60,603 nt of DNA from Halobacillus aidingensis (GTDB lineage Bacteria > Bacillota > Bacilli > Bacillales > Halobacillaceae): NCBI RefSeq assembly GCF_900104185.1, contig NZ_FNIZ01000024.1:1-60603 (forward strand), written 5' to 3'. Below the pieces are notes generated by a model. That model was given only the letters and a program-made list of their open reading frames with translations, did no database searches and had not been told where the DNA came from. Made by a program: the position numbers and the translations under genes. Every line of letters begins with the position of its first letter. The first letter of the stretch is position 1. This document shows, in pieces, positions 42,910 to 52,275 of the stretch.

Positions 42910-42934
42910 AAAAAACCCGCGGAACGGGTTTTTT
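42910..42934 (-). terminator. terminator-like hairpin between secE and nusG
   Basis: Perfect 10-base arms aaaaaacccg (42910-42919) and cgggtttttt (42925-42934) enclose a 5-base loop. It is symmetric, so it can work on either strand. Four G-C pairs make it moderate in strength. It lies 67 bases before nusG; no strong promoter is seen between them, so it may attenuate nusG. Confidence 0.65.
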
Positions 42935-42972
42935 GTAAGTCTATCTCCTATTATAGCATAAAATCCACTCTA

Positions 42973-43149
42973 CTATTCTTGAGCGATGAGTTCAAGCACC
43001 TGGGAAATCCCAAGATCTACAATAGCGAAGAATACAGCTACGAAAGTGACAGTCAAAATTACCGTAATCGTGTACTTCCACAGTTCCTGACCTTTGGGCC
43101 AACTAACCTTCTTCATCTCTCGTGCTACATTCTTGAAGAACTTAAACAT
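42973..43149 (-). CDS. secE: SecE, preprotein translocase subunit
   Basis: SecE clamps SecY in the membrane. The true start is ATG 43149 (MFKFFKNVAREMKKVSWPKGQEL), giving a 58-residue short SecE, the usual form in bacilli. The amphipathic helix motif KKVSWPKGQEL is followed by one membrane span (about 27-50). A longer reading through the rpmG region has no support. It lies 40 bases after rpmG. Confidence 0.97.
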   Translation of the reverse strand: MFKFFKNVAREMKKVSWPKGQELWKYTITVILTVTFVAVFFAIVDLGISQVLELIAQE

Positions 43150-43189
43150 GCTGTAATACCCCCAAACTTGCGCCAACTGGCTTCCTTCT

Positions 43190-43339
43190 CTATTTCGTCT
43201 CGCGGTGTAAAGTATGCGTTCCGCACTTTTTACAAAACTTGCGGACTTCAAGACGTTCGGATTGGTTGGATCGATTTATATATGAACTATAATTCCGACT
43301 TAAACATTCTGTACAAGCTAAAATGACTTTTTTTCTCAT
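43190..43339 (-). CDS. rpmG: 50S ribosomal protein L33 (zinc form)
   Basis: This 49-codon gene translates to [20 protein letters not shown] followed by a basic region and [15 protein letters not shown]. Cys9, Cys12, Cys36 and Cys39 form the zinc site, so it is the C+ form, like B. subtilis rpmGB. GAGGTGACGGATA precedes the ATG. It stands between sigH and secE, the standard place. A promoter is proposed at 43382-43410. Confidence 0.95.
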   Translation of the reverse strand: MRKKVILACTECLSRNYSSYINRSNQSERLEVRKFCKKCGTHTLHRETK

Positions 43340-43381
43340 TATCCGTCACCTCAATCTAGAGAGGTTTACACATACTCACTA

Positions 43382-43410
43382 AATGTAGCACTCTTACCGA
43401 TTACTGTCAA
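43382..43410 (-). promoter_or_regulatory. sigma A promoter of rpmG-secE
   Basis: TTGACA (43405-43410), a 17-base spacer and TACATT (43382-43387) lie on the minus strand just after sigH. The -10 box is only a fair match. Confidence 0.6.
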
Positions 43411-43418
43411 TGCAGCTT

Positions 43419-44075
43419 TCATAGAGTGATTTCATTGATTTCCAAGTATTTTTCGAGCTTTCTCTTCACACGTTGTAAAGCGTTATCAATAGATTTCACG
43501 TGTCGATCGAGCTCGACCGAAATCTCCTGGTAGGAACGTCCGTCCAAGTAGAGGGTCAGCACTTTTTTCTCTAAATCACTTAATAACTCCGACATTTTTT
43601 CTTCCATGTCTGAAAACTTCTCTTTATTAACAATCAATTCTTGTGGGTCGATAGCTTTTGAACCAGCGATGACATCCAGTAATGTCCGATCTGATTCCTC
43701 ATCATAAATAGGCTTGTCCAAAGAAACGTAGGAATTCAACGGGATATGCTTCTGTCTTGTGGCGGTTTTAATTGCGGTGATAATTTGACGGGTGACACAT
43801 AATTCTGCAAAGGCTTTGAAGGATGACAGCTTACCCTCTCTGTAATCGCGGATGGCTTTGTAAAGACCGATCATCCCCTCCTGGACGATATCCTCCCGGT
43901 CTGCGCCAATAAGAAAGTAAGTCCGAGCTTTCGCGCGCACAAAATTCTTGTACTTATTGATCAAGTAATCTAGCGCCTGGACTTGTCCTTGATTAATCCG
44001 TTCAACGACTTCTTCGTCATCAAGCTTGCTAAGATCCAAATCGTTGGTGCTTTTCTCCGTTTGTAAGATGCTCAC
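43419..44075 (-). CDS. sigH: RNA polymerase sigma factor SigH
   Basis: Sigma H (Spo0H) directs transition-state and early sporulation genes. The 218-residue protein has region 2 (KNFVRAKARTYFLIGADREDIVQEG, about 42-66) and region 4 (YLDGRSYQEISVELDRHVKSIDNALQR, about 180-206). The start is GTG 44073-44075 with GGAGGGATCC upstream. Its own promoter lies at 44114-44143, as for spo0H in B. subtilis, where AbrB represses it. Confidence 0.97.
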   Translation of the reverse strand: MSILQTEKSTNDLDLSKLDDEEVVERINQGQVQALDYLINKYKNFVRAKARTYFLIGADREDIVQEGMIGLYKAIRDYREGKLSSFKAFAELCVTRQIITAIKTATRQKHIPLNSYVSLDKPIYDEESDRTLLDVIAGSKAIDPQELIVNKEKFSDMEEKMSELLSDLEKKVLTLYLDGRSYQEISVELDRHVKSIDNALQRVKRKLEKYLEINEITL

Positions 44076-44113
44076 ACAGGATCCCTCCGACCGTGCTTCC
44101 TCAATATAGCAAT

Positions 44114-44143
44114 ATTATACAGTACGAGTCTGAAAAGCGTCAA
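44114..44143 (-). promoter_or_regulatory. sigma A promoter of sigH
   Basis: TTGACG (44138-44143), an 18-base spacer and a perfect TATAAT (44114-44119) lie in the yacP-sigH gap, about 40 bases before the sigH start. Confidence 0.75.
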
Positions 44144-44156
44144 CAAGTTGTCAGAA

Positions 44157-44666
44157 TTATTTATCTCCTCGCCGCCATTTCTCAAAGAGTTCCCTCACCT
44201 CTTTATTGATTGGTATTTTAGATTGATAGGGATATTGATTCTGGCTTTCGACATCTTTCTCTATTTGGTTTTCAATATTCTTTACTTCGATATACAGCTC
44301 TCTTGCTGATTTCCTGAAAGCTCCCTGCCCGAAGATGGTGCGTTGTTCAGCATAATCGGAAGTAGCTACATAGACTTGAGTACGAACATCATTCAATTCT
44401 CCAGCAAGTTTTTCGATCCGTTCATCAGCCGTTTCATTCTCTTTTGTAAAGATGACTTCCACTTTGTAATTTTTTTGTTTTTTTTCAACTCCCCGAACAT
44501 GATAAGCATCAAAAACAATCATGATCCGGTCCCCGGTATAGGATTGATACTCCGCCATCATCTCTATAAGGAGATCCCGGGCCTGCCCGAGATCTTTCTC
44601 CTTTAGATTTTTCAATTCCGGCCAAGCGCCAATCATATTATATCCATCAATGATTAAGACGTTCAT
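44157..44666 (-). CDS. rae1: Rae1 (YacP), ribosome-associated endoribonuclease
   Basis: The 169-residue protein is a NYN/PIN-like nuclease. In B. subtilis Rae1 enters the ribosomal A site and cuts certain mRNAs during translation. Acidic residues typical of the active site are seen at IIDGYNMIGAWP (Asp6) and in IMIVFDAYH (Asp52). The ATG start lies three bases after the end of rlmB, so it is cotranscribed with cysE-cysS-mrnC-rlmB. Confidence 0.9.
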   Translation of the reverse strand: MNVLIIDGYNMIGAWPELKNLKEKDLGQARDLLIEMMAEYQSYTGDRIMIVFDAYHVRGVEKKQKNYKVEVIFTKENETADERIEKLAGELNDVRTQVYVATSDYAEQRTIFGQGAFRKSARELYIEVKNIENQIEKDVESQNQYPYQSKIPINKEVRELFEKWRRGDK

Positions 44667-44669
44667 GCC

Positions 44670-45413
44670 TTATTCCCCTAACGGATGACGCTTCCTATAG
44701 ACTTCGTACATCAAAAGGGAAGCAGCTACAGACGCGTTCAAAGAAGTCACTTCTCCAGCCATCGGCAGGCTGACCGTCCAATCACACTTATCTTTCGTTA
44801 ATCGGCTCATGCCGCGACCTTCACTTCCAATGACGAGGGCAATTGGCATTTTCCCGTCAAGCTGACGGTAATCCTCCGTACCCACAGCGTCTGTTCCGAC
44901 CACCCAGACAAACCTTTCTTTCAACTCATCAATCGTCCGGGCAAGGTTCGTTACACGAGCAACTGGTATATACTCAATCGCACCTGTCGATGTTTTCGCA
45001 ACGGTTGCCGTTAAAGACACAGAACGCCTTTTCGGTATGATGACACCATGAGCACCTGTCGCATCTGCCGTCCGCAGAATGGAGCCGAGGTTGTGAGGAT
45101 CTTCAATTTCATCACATATAATGAAAAATGGAGGCTCGTCCTTTTCTTCTGCTTTCGCAAATAAATCTTCCAAATCACTGTATTCATACGCAGCCACCGA
45201 AGCAATGACCCCCTGGTGATTTCCATCCACGAGCTGATCTATTTTCTTCTTTGGCACTTTTTGGACAATAAGTCCTTGTTCTTTGGCCAACTGCTCAAGC
45301 TTTTTATACGCCTGGTGCTGCAGGTGATCCGATACCATCACTTTATTGATTGGTCTGCCGGACCGGATGGCTTCCTGTACCGGGTTCTTTCCGATGATCC
45401 ATTCTCCACTCAT
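44670..45413 (-). CDS. rlmB: 23S rRNA 2'-O-methyltransferase RlmB (SpoU family)
   Basis: The 247-residue protein is a SPOUT methyltransferase with an N-terminal L30e-like domain (about 1-80) and the knotted catalytic domain with DPHNLGSILRTADATGAHGVI, VIGSEGRGM and VSLPMAGEVTSLNASVA. Methylation of G2251 is inferred from the family. The ATG overlaps the mrnC stop by one base. Confidence 0.93.
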   Translation of the reverse strand: MSGEWIIGKNPVQEAIRSGRPINKVMVSDHLQHQAYKKLEQLAKEQGLIVQKVPKKKIDQLVDGNHQGVIASVAAYEYSDLEDLFAKAEEKDEPPFFIICDEIEDPHNLGSILRTADATGAHGVIIPKRRSVSLTATVAKTSTGAIEYIPVARVTNLARTIDELKERFVWVVGTDAVGTEDYRQLDGKMPIALVIGSEGRGMSRLTKDKCDWTVSLPMAGEVTSLNASVAASLLMYEVYRKRHPLGE

Positions 45414-45817
45414 TACGCTTCACTCCTTTCTTCAACGATTTGAATTGCATGTTTTATCAATATTTCCAGCCGCTCCGTTTGTCCGGATAAATACAAAAAC
45501 CCTAACACTGCTTCGAATGCGGTCGAATAACGATAGGTTTGTACATTGGTGTTTTTAGGGACGGATCCCGATTTAGCGTTCCGCCCTCTCCTAAGCACCC
45601 CTTCCTCTTCTTCCGTGAGCGTTCTTTCTTCCTGCCATACACTAACAACATTCGCCTGCGACACAGCCGATACGAACTGGATCGCTGCCTGGTGAAGGTG
45701 TTGAGGCTTTACCTCTCCTTTTTCCAGCAGATGCTGTCTGACATAAAGCTCATAAACAGAGTCACCCATATAGGCGAGAGCAAGACTCTTCATTTGTTTC
45801 GCATTTGCGATCGCCAT
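45413..45817 (-). CDS. mrnC: Mini-ribonuclease III
   Basis: MrnC is an RNase III domain without a dsRNA-binding domain; it matures 23S rRNA ends in bacilli. I chose ATG 45817 ([19 protein letters not shown]), preceded by GCGAGGG, giving 134 residues. The catalytic segment [12 protein letters not shown] and [14 protein letters not shown] are present. It lies four bases after cysS, in the usual order. Confidence 0.94.
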   Translation of the reverse strand: MAIANAKQMKSLALAYMGDSVYELYVRQHLLEKGEVKPQHLHQAAIQFVSAVSQANVVSVWQEERTLTEEEEGVLRRGRNAKSGSVPKNTNVQTYRYSTAFEAVLGFLYLSGQTERLEILIKHAIQIVEERSEA

Positions 45818-45821
45818 TGTC

Positions 45822-47222
45822 TTACCCTCGCTTCCATCTCGTGCCCTGGGATGTATCTTCAAGGATAATGTTGCGATCTTTCAACTCATCACGAATTTGG
45901 TCGGCACGTGCGAAGTCTCGGTTCTTTCTAGCTTGCTTACGCTCCTCAATCAGAGCATCCACTTCCTCATCAAGCAATTCTTCATGTGCCTGCAACTGAA
46001 TGCCGAGGACACCTGTTAATTCTTCGAACAACTCTTGAAAGGCCGTTAATACCTTTTCATGAGTCTGGTCTTCCTGTAAATATAAGTTCGCCGCTTTAGT
46101 TAAATCAAACAGGACAGAAATCGCATTCGCCGTGTTAAAGTCATCATCCATTTCTTTAATGAATTGCTCCTTGAACCCAGCCACTTTATCAAGCCACCTG
46201 CCTTGATCATCCTCTAAGCTCATTGTGGATTCTTTCCGATGCTGGATGTTCTCATACGCATTCTTGATGCGGTCAAAGCTGCTTTTCGCCCCTTTCAATA
46301 ACTCATCACTGAAGTTGATTGGGTGACGGTATTGTACACTCAGCATGAAAAAGCGGATCACTTGGGGGTCATGCTTTTTCACTAGATCATGGGCAAGGAT
46401 GAAGTTACCGAGGGACTTCGACATTTTTTCATTGTCAATATTAATGTACCCGTTATGCATCCAATAGCGTGCAAAAGATTCCCCATTATGTGCTTCTGAT
46501 TGCGCGATCTCATTCTCATGGTGTGGGAAGGTCAAATCCTGCCCACCTGCATGGATATCGATCGTTTCGCCAAGGTATTTCTTCGCCATCGCGGAGCACT
46601 CGATATGCCAACCCGGGCGGCCGCTCCCCCACGGACTATCCCAAGTGATTTCGCCTTCTTTCGCATCTTTCCAAAGTGTGAAATCAAGCGGATCTTCTTT
46701 TTTATCCCCGACTTCAATTCTCGACCCGGACCTTAACTCATCAATGGACTGGTGAGAAAGCTTTCCGTATTGGTCGAAGGATCGCGTACGGAAATACACG
46801 TCCCCTCCCGCTTCATAAGCGAAGCCTTTGTCGATCAATCCCTGGATAAAGCTGATAATCTCATCCATGTTTTCGGTCACGCGTGGATGATCCACTGCTT
46901 CTTTTACGCCGAGGGCACCTACATCTTCTTTGTAAGCCGTAATGAAGCGATTGGCGATATCTGTGACTCCTTCGCCCATTTCATTCGCTGCTTTAATCAA
47001 TTTGTCATCGACATCGGTAAAGTTGAGCACATAGTGCACATCGTAGCCTCTGTATTCAAAGTATCTTCTCACTGTATCGAATACGATCGCCGGCCTTGCG
47101 TTCCCAATGTGAATGTAGTTATAAACCGTTGGACCGCAAACGTACATTTTCACTTTTCCTTCTTCCAGCGGCTGAAACGGCTCTTTTTTTCTTGTCAGTG
47201 TGTTGTATATGTTAATCGCCAT
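45822..47222 (-). CDS. cysS: cysteinyl-tRNA synthetase
   Basis: A class I synthetase that charges tRNA-Cys. The 466-residue protein has the HIGH-like motif [19 protein letters not shown] (near 266), and the zinc-binding Cys29 in CGPTVYNY with HxxH-like residues further on. Its first 11 bases overlap the end of cysE. Both are under the Cys T-box upstream, which links cysteine making to tRNA charging. Confidence 0.97.
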   Translation of the reverse strand: MAINIYNTLTRKKEPFQPLEEGKVKMYVCGPTVYNYIHIGNARPAIVFDTVRRYFEYRGYDVHYVLNFTDVDDKLIKAANEMGEGVTDIANRFITAYKEDVGALGVKEAVDHPRVTENMDEIISFIQGLIDKGFAYEAGGDVYFRTRSFDQYGKLSHQSIDELRSGSRIEVGDKKEDPLDFTLWKDAKEGEITWDSPWGSGRPGWHIECSAMAKKYLGETIDIHAGGQDLTFPHHENEIAQSEAHNGESFARYWMHNGYINIDNEKMSKSLGNFILAHDLVKKHDPQVIRFFMLSVQYRHPINFSDELLKGAKSSFDRIKNAYENIQHRKESTMSLEDDQGRWLDKVAGFKEQFIKEMDDDFNTANAISVLFDLTKAANLYLQEDQTHEKVLTAFQELFEELTGVLGIQLQAHEELLDEEVDALIEERKQARKNRDFARADQIRDELKDRNIILEDTSQGTRWKRG

Positions 47223-47874
47223 GTTGGTTCACTCCTTTGGTTTCCTCCAATTGTTTGCGCAGTTCCGCCATTTCCTTCTCGATCTCATTCAACCGGTCGT
47301 ACACAGGATCTGGGAGTTTGTGATGGTCCAGGTCCTTCTTTTGGACTTTCTTGCCATCTTGGATGACGACATGACCAGGGATGCCGACGACCGTCGAATT
47401 GTTCGGAACATCGTGGAGCACAACAGAACCGGCCCCTACTTTAGAGTTTTCCCCAATCGTGATCGACCCCAGCACTTTCGCTCCTGTGGCGACTAATGAA
47501 TTATCAAGGAGAGTCGGGTGTCTTTTCCCTTTTTCTTTCCCTGTCCCTCCAAGCGTCACCCCTTGAAAGATCGTCACATTATCTCCAATCTCACACGTTT
47601 CCCCAATGACGACCCCCATGCCATGATCGATGAAAAACCGCCGCCCGATTTTCGCTCCGGGATGGATTTCAATGCCTGTCAGGAAGCGGCTCCATTGGGA
47701 TATGAGCCGGGCCAGGAAGAAAAACTTCCGTTTGTGACAAGCATGGGCCACCCGGTGTGCCCATATCGCATGCAGTCCTGAATAGGTCAGAATCACTTCA
47801 ATATAAGAACGAGCAGCAGGATCTTGATCGAACACCACATCGACATCTTCTTTAAACATTTTGAACAGCCCCAT
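47212..47874 (-). CDS. cysE: serine O-acetyltransferase
   Basis: CysE makes O-acetylserine, the acceptor for cysteine synthesis. I chose ATG 47874 ([20 protein letters not shown]), with AGGAGGGG upstream, giving 220 residues, the short bacillus form. The left-handed beta-helix repeats start near [13 protein letters not shown] sequence; the catalytic His and Asp are in [10 protein letters not shown] coiled acidic tail ([15 protein letters not shown]) ends the protein. The T-box at 47915-48170 controls it. Confidence 0.96.
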   Translation of the reverse strand: MGLFKMFKEDVDVVFDQDPAARSYIEVILTYSGLHAIWAHRVAHACHKRKFFFLARLISQWSRFLTGIEIHPGAKIGRRFFIDHGMGVVIGETCEIGDNVTIFQGVTLGGTGKEKGKRHPTLLDNSLVATGAKVLGSITIGENSKVGAGSVVLHDVPNNSTVVGIPGHVVIQDGKKVQKKDLDHHKLPDPVYDRLNEIEKEMAELRKQLEETKGVNQHGD

Positions 47875-47914
47875 ACTTGCTCCCCTCCTTGTACTGAAAC
47901 AGAAGCGTTCCCAA

Positions 47915-48170
47915 TAAAAATAAAAAACGCGCCTTTGTGCCAATGGCACAGAGACGCGTTGAACGTGGTTCCACTCTGTTTGGGATCGGCTTTTTTGCCT
48001 TTCCCCGCTTCACCCTTGATAACGGAAGGTACCCGCTTCGGCATACTTCGTTCAGCCGAAGACTCCGAGGTGCATTTCAAAGGCTTCTCTACGAATCACT
48101 CCCAGCCGTGGTGATTCTCTCTGTAGAAGAGAGGGGCCCTTTACTTCTCCTCATCAACGTTTCGTATAGG
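47915..48170 (-). promoter_or_regulatory. T-box riboswitch specific for tRNA-Cys
   Basis: On the minus strand a stem I internal loop has AGAAGTA on one side and TGAAATGCA on the other, with TGC (Cys) as specifier (48072-48074). The T-box AGAGTGGAACCACG lies at 47964-47977. A terminator follows: arms AACGCGTCTCTGTGCCA and TTGGCACAAAGGCGCGTT (47926-47960) with a T-rich run. Uncharged tRNA-Cys should permit transcription of cysE-cysS. Confidence 0.93.
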
Positions 48171-48177
48171 TATCTCT

Positions 48178-48206
48178 ACTATATGATATTCTTTCCCACT
48201 TGTGAA
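48178..48206 (-). promoter_or_regulatory. sigma A promoter of the cysE-cysS operon
   Basis: TTCACA (48201-48206), a 17-base spacer and TATAGT (48178-48183) lie directly after the gltX stop codon. The start near 48171 is the 5' end of the T-box RNA. Confidence 0.75.
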
Positions 48207-48210
48207 CGAA

Positions 48211-49680
48211 TTAAGCTTGTAACTTGCTTAGTACATCATTCAGACGGACCGTTACCGTTTCCAGCCCAAGCAAGTGAATCGCGTTCGGAAGTTCAGGGCC
48301 ATGGGTTTGACCTGTTGTGGCGACACGGACAGGCATGAACAGCTTTTTCCCTTTATGGCCGGTTTCTTTTTGAACAGCTTTGATTTGCTTTTTAATGTTT
48401 TCAGGTGTGAATTCTTCAAGCTCATGAAGGTTCTTCTTGAACGTTTCCAACACTTCCGGTACTTGTTCACCTTCAAGAACTTCCATTGCAGCTTCATCAT
48501 ACTGAATTTCCTGTTTGAAGAACAATTCGGTAAGCTCGACGATTTCAGCTCCGTAGCTCAGTTGTTCCTGATAAAGGCTGATCAGTTCACGAGCCCACTT
48601 GCGATCTTCCTCGCTCATATCTTCAGACAAGCGTCCAGCCTCAACTAAATGAGGAAGGGCAAGTTCGACTACGCGGTCCAAATCAGAGGCTTTGATATAC
48701 TGGTTGTTCATCCACTTCAGCTTCGCGGGATCGAAGACCGCAGGTGAAGTGGAAAGTCTGTCCGCATCAAAGATTTCAACAAGCTGATCCTGTGTGAAAA
48801 TTTCTTCTTCCCCAACTGGCGACCAGCCTAGTAAAGTGATGAAGTTGAAGAGAGCTTCTGGAAGGTATCCAAGGTTCTTATATTGTTCAATAAACTGAAG
48901 AATGTGCTGATCACGCTTACTCAGTTTCTTGCGCTCTTCGTTGAGGATCAACGTCATATGACCGAACTTCGGAGGTTCCCAATCGAATGCTTCATACACC
49001 ATCATTTGTTTCGGTGTATTGGAAATATGCTCTTCCCCACGAAGGACGTGTGTAATTTTCATTAAGTAATCATCAATCGCAACAGCGAAATTATACGTTG
49101 GTGTTCCGTTCTGCTTAACGATGACCCAATCACCAAAATCACTGGATTCAAAAGTAATGTCGCCACGGACGATATCATTGAACGTGTACGTATGGTTTTC
49201 AGGGACACGGATACGAATACTAGGCTTACGGCCCTCCGCTTCAAATGCTGCGATTTGTTCCTCTGTAAGGTCGCGGTGCGCCCCAGAGTATTTCGGAGCT
49301 TCGCCTCGTGCCATTTGCGCTTCACGTTCTGCTTCAAGCTCTTCTGAAGTCATATAACATTTATAAGCAAGACCGCGTTCCATCAATTCGTCCACATATT
49401 TCTTATAAATATCGAGACGTTCCATCTGACGGTAAGGACCATATTCGCCGCCTTTCTCTGAACTCTCGTCCCATTCAATTCCCAACCACTTCAAGTAGTC
49501 GAGCTGGCTTTTTTCTCCGCCCTCGACGTTTCGTTTTTCATCCGTATCCTCAATACGAATGACTACCTTTCCACCTGCATTTTTCGCATAAAGGTAGTTG
49601 AATAAAGCAGTCCTTGCATTACCAATGTGAAGATGCCCTGTCGGACTTGGTGCATAGCGCACCCGTACTTCGTTAGACAT
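48211..49680 (-). CDS. gltX: glutamyl-tRNA synthetase
   Basis: A class I synthetase. In bacilli one enzyme charges both tRNA-Glu and tRNA-Gln, with GatCAB correcting the latter. The 489-residue protein has [18 protein letters not shown] (HIGH region) and KLSKRD (KMSKS region). AGGAGAAC precedes the ATG. It follows ispDF by 57 bases with no T-box of its own. Confidence 0.97.
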   Translation of the reverse strand: MSNEVRVRYAPSPTGHLHIGNARTALFNYLYAKNAGGKVVIRIEDTDEKRNVEGGEKSQLDYLKWLGIEWDESSEKGGEYGPYRQMERLDIYKKYVDELMERGLAYKCYMTSEELEAEREAQMARGEAPKYSGAHRDLTEEQIAAFEAEGRKPSIRIRVPENHTYTFNDIVRGDITFESSDFGDWVIVKQNGTPTYNFAVAIDDYLMKITHVLRGEEHISNTPKQMMVYEAFDWEPPKFGHMTLILNEERKKLSKRDQHILQFIEQYKNLGYLPEALFNFITLLGWSPVGEEEIFTQDQLVEIFDADRLSTSPAVFDPAKLKWMNNQYIKASDLDRVVELALPHLVEAGRLSEDMSEEDRKWARELISLYQEQLSYGAEIVELTELFFKQEIQYDEAAMEVLEGEQVPEVLETFKKNLHELEEFTPENIKKQIKAVQKETGHKGKKLFMPVRVATTGQTHGPELPNAIHLLGLETVTVRLNDVLSKLQA

Positions 49681-49737
49681 AATTGTTCTCCTTTCCTATT
49701 CCGGTCTATATCCTTGACTTATTTTATCATTTTTTGT

Positions 49738-50928
49738 CTAGGAATGCTGATTATTTTGCAAAAGGACAACCGCTTGAGCAGCAATTCCTTCTTTCCGGCC
49801 CGTAAAGCCGAGTTTTTCTGTCGTCGTTGCTTTCACGTTGATCCGTCCAGGTTCAACCCTAAGGAGGGAAGCGATGTTTTCACGGATTTGTTCAATGTAG
49901 GGGGCCATTTTTGGTGCCTGGGCAATGACCGTACAATCCATATTCCCAAGTTCATATCCCTGCTCTGTCACGATATCCCACACATGCTGAAGCAATTTGC
50001 CGGAGTCGGCGTCTTTAAAAGCAGGATCCGTGTCTGGAAAATGTTTACCGATATCCCCTTCGCCAATCGCTCCAAGACATGCATCTGCAATGGTGTGAAG
50101 CAGAACATCTGCATCTGAATGGCCGAGCAGCCCCTTTTCATAAGGGATTTCAATTCCTCCGATGATACACGGGCGTCCTTCCGTCAATTGGTGTACATCA
50201 AATCCTTGGCCGACACGAAACATAGGGCCATCCCCCACCTTTCCATTTCTTTGATTACTCAAGTAAGCTTGGGCTTTATGTAAGTCTTCCGGAGTCGTAA
50301 GCTTGATATTGTCATAGCTTCCCTTCACGATTGCAACTTCTTTGTCCAACCGCTCCACGAGGGAAGCGTCATCTGTGCCGTAGTATCTGCTTTTCCTCGC
50401 TCGTTCATGCGCTTCATAAATTAAATCATAAGAGAAGGCTTGAGGTGTCTGAGCCGCCCATAACGTACTTCTATCCAGTGTATCCAAACCATGATTTGAC
50501 TTCTGCTTGATTGTATCCGTCACAGGTACGGCAAGAAGTGCGGCCTTTTTTTCGTATGCCGTCACAGACAGTTCGTGTAAGAGCTCTTGGGGTACAAACG
50601 GGCGCGCGCCGTCATGAATAAAAACAGGAAGTTCTCTGTTTCGAACAGCTTCCAGCCCTGCAAATACACTATCCTGCCGTTCTGCTCCCCCATCAACAAG
50701 ATGAACCGATTGTCGGAGCGGATATTCTTTTAGAAGTTCTTCCATCTGAGACCGTTCGCGTTCATTGGTTACTAAGATCAACTCTTCACACCACTCATCT
50801 TGATCAAAGACGGAAAGGGTGTGACAGATCAGTGGCTGGTCACCGATTTTCAAAAACTGCTTATTACGACCGGCGAGCATCCGTTTACCCTGTCCTGCCG
50901 CAAGTATAATGGCTGTATATTTTTTCAT
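49738..50928 (-). CDS. ispDF: bifunctional IspD-IspF fusion of the MEP isoprenoid pathway
   Basis: Two enzymes in one 396-residue chain. Residues about 1-225 are IspD (MEP cytidylyltransferase) with AAGQGKRM (10-17), DGARPFV (106-112) and TDDASLVE. Residues 236-396 are IspF (MEcPP synthase) with metal ligands Asp244, His246 and His278. The linker is only about 10 residues. In B. subtilis the same two genes are separate neighbours. Before Met236 (codon at 50221-50223) lies AGGTGGGGGA, spaced 7 bases, so separate IspF might still be made. The order yacL-ispDF-gltX is otherwise standard. AGGATGG precedes the ATG. Confidence 0.95.
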   Translation of the reverse strand: MKKYTAIILAAGQGKRMLAGRNKQFLKIGDQPLICHTLSVFDQDEWCEELILVTNERERSQMEELLKEYPLRQSVHLVDGGAERQDSVFAGLEAVRNRELPVFIHDGARPFVPQELLHELSVTAYEKKAALLAVPVTDTIKQKSNHGLDTLDRSTLWAAQTPQAFSYDLIYEAHERARKSRYYGTDDASLVERLDKEVAIVKGSYDNIKLTTPEDLHKAQAYLSNQRNGKVGDGPMFRVGQGFDVHQLTEGRPCIIGGIEIPYEKGLLGHSDADVLLHTIADACLGAIGEGDIGKHFPDTDPAFKDADSGKLLQHVWDIVTEQGYELGNMDCTVIAQAPKMAPYIEQIRENIASLLRVEPGRINVKATTTEKLGFTGRKEGIAAQAVVLLQNNQHS

Positions 50929-50960
50929 GCGTATCCATCCTACGTTTGTTTAGACGTTCA

Positions 50961-50998
50961 TAAAACAACAAAAGCGATAACACGCATGTTATCACTTT
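50961..50998 (-). terminator. terminator after yacL
   Basis: On the minus strand AAAGTGATAACA and TGTTATCGCTTT form a 12-base-pair stem, followed by TGTTGTTTT. The T run is broken by G, so read-through into ispDF is likely; no clear promoter was found in front of ispDF. Confidence 0.65.
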
Positions 50999-51026
50999 TG
51001 TCATTCTCTATTTGTTTATACCGTTT

Positions 51027-52121
51027 TTACAAGGCTTTTTCAAGTGATTTCGGCTTTGCAAAGATCATACGGCCGGCTGATGTCTGCAACACGCTTGTGA
51101 CTACGACTTCAATCGTCTTTCCGATAAAGTCTTTTCCTTCTTCGACTACGATCATTGTGCCGTCATCCAAATAGGCGACCCCTTGATTCTGCTCTTTCCC
51201 GTCTTTGATGACTTGAATCGTCATCTCTTCTCCTGGAAGCACGACCGGTTTAACAGCATTCGCAAGATCATTAATGTTCAAGACTTGGACATTTTGAAAC
51301 TCACAAACTTTATTCAAGTTGAAATCGTTCGTTACAACAATTCCGTTCATTACCTTCGCAAGCTTCACAAGCTTACTGTCCACTTCCTGAATGTCTTCGA
51401 AATCCCCTTCGTAAATTTCAACATTCACCGGGAGGTCTTTTTGAAGACGGTTCAAGACATCCAACCCACGACGACCACGATTTCTTTTCAGACCATCGGA
51501 TGAATCAGCGATGTGCTGCAATTCTTCCAATACGAATTGCGGAATCACAATCGTTCCTTCAAGGAAATGTGTATCACAAATATCCGCGATGCGGCCATCA
51601 ATGATGACACTTGTATCCAAAATTTTTCGTTTCGGAATCAGAGCAGGATCCGCAGTTGAATCTCCCTGACGCTCTTCCTCTGGCTTCCTGTCTTTCTTTG
51701 AAACCAAGTTCAAGAATTCATCCTTACGCTTAAAACCGACCTGAAAACCGAAGTAGCCTAATAAGAATGTTAAAAAGATCGGGACGACCTGGTTAACCAC
51801 TTGAATCTGGATATCTTGTACAGGGATGTTGATCAAGTAGGCGATGATCAGCCCGACAATCAAACCGAGACTACCGAACAGCAGATCCGCTACCGGCGCC
51901 CGGACGAGGGTATCCTCGACCCACCTTAAAAAATCGACAATATAATCCACAATCCAAAAAGTAAATAAAAATAATATAAGTGCTCCTAGTACGGCCCCTA
52001 AGACAGATTGAATCCAATTCTGCCAAGTCAGACCCATGGTTGTAAACAGCTCTGGGAAATAGAGGTAACCGATAGTTCCGCCGGTTATGACAATAAACAA
52101 CTGTACGATACGTTTAAGCAC
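51027..52121 (-). CDS. yacL: YacL, PIN/TRAM-domain membrane protein
   Basis: The 364-residue protein has four hydrophobic segments (about 1-130), a PIN nuclease-like domain ([16 protein letters not shown] near 167, with later Asp residues such as VVTNDFNL) and a C-terminal TRAM-like domain ending near 350. A role in RNA cleavage is suggested by the PIN fold, but the target is unknown. The start is GTG 52119-52121 with AGGAGGTG upstream. Two promoters lie in the gap after disA. Confidence 0.9.
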   Translation of the reverse strand: MLKRIVQLFIVITGGTIGYLYFPELFTTMGLTWQNWIQSVLGAVLGALILFLFTFWIVDYIVDFLRWVEDTLVRAPVADLLFGSLGLIVGLIIAYLINIPVQDIQIQVVNQVVPIFLTFLLGYFGFQVGFKRKDEFLNLVSKKDRKPEEERQGDSTADPALIPKRKILDTSVIIDGRIADICDTHFLEGTIVIPQFVLEELQHIADSSDGLKRNRGRRGLDVLNRLQKDLPVNVEIYEGDFEDIQEVDSKLVKLAKVMNGIVVTNDFNLNKVCEFQNVQVLNINDLANAVKPVVLPGEEMTIQVIKDGKEQNQGVAYLDDGTMIVVEEGKDFIGKTIEVVVTSVLQTSAGRMIFAKPKSLEKAL

Positions 52122-52197
52122 TTGTATTCACCTCCTCAAACACAGTATGACCAAACCTAACAACCATTAACCATATAAAAAAGGAATGATGGTTTTT

Positions 52198-52270
52198 AAC
52201 TTAGCACAACTTCCAAATTAAGTCAATGAGTAAACAAATTATCATATCACATTGTTCACAAATAAGTCAA
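52198..52270 (-). promoter_or_regulatory. two tandem sigma A promoters of yacL
   Basis: On the minus strand P1 is TTGACT (52265-52270), 18 bases, TATGAT (52241-52246). P2 is TTGACT (52221-52226), 17 bases, TAAGTT (52198-52203). Both lie in the string ATTGACTTA, repeated 44 bases apart. Confidence 0.6.
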
Positions 52271-52275
52271 TGTTC

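Noticed and set aside
42817-43326. Plus-strand frame of 169 codons across secE and rpmG
   Set aside because: It overlaps two certain genes on the other strand and the symmetric terminator, and lacks a ribosome site.
47793-48080. Minus-strand frame of 95 codons inside the cysE leader
   Set aside because: It lies within the T-box riboswitch, whose RNA structure explains the sequence.
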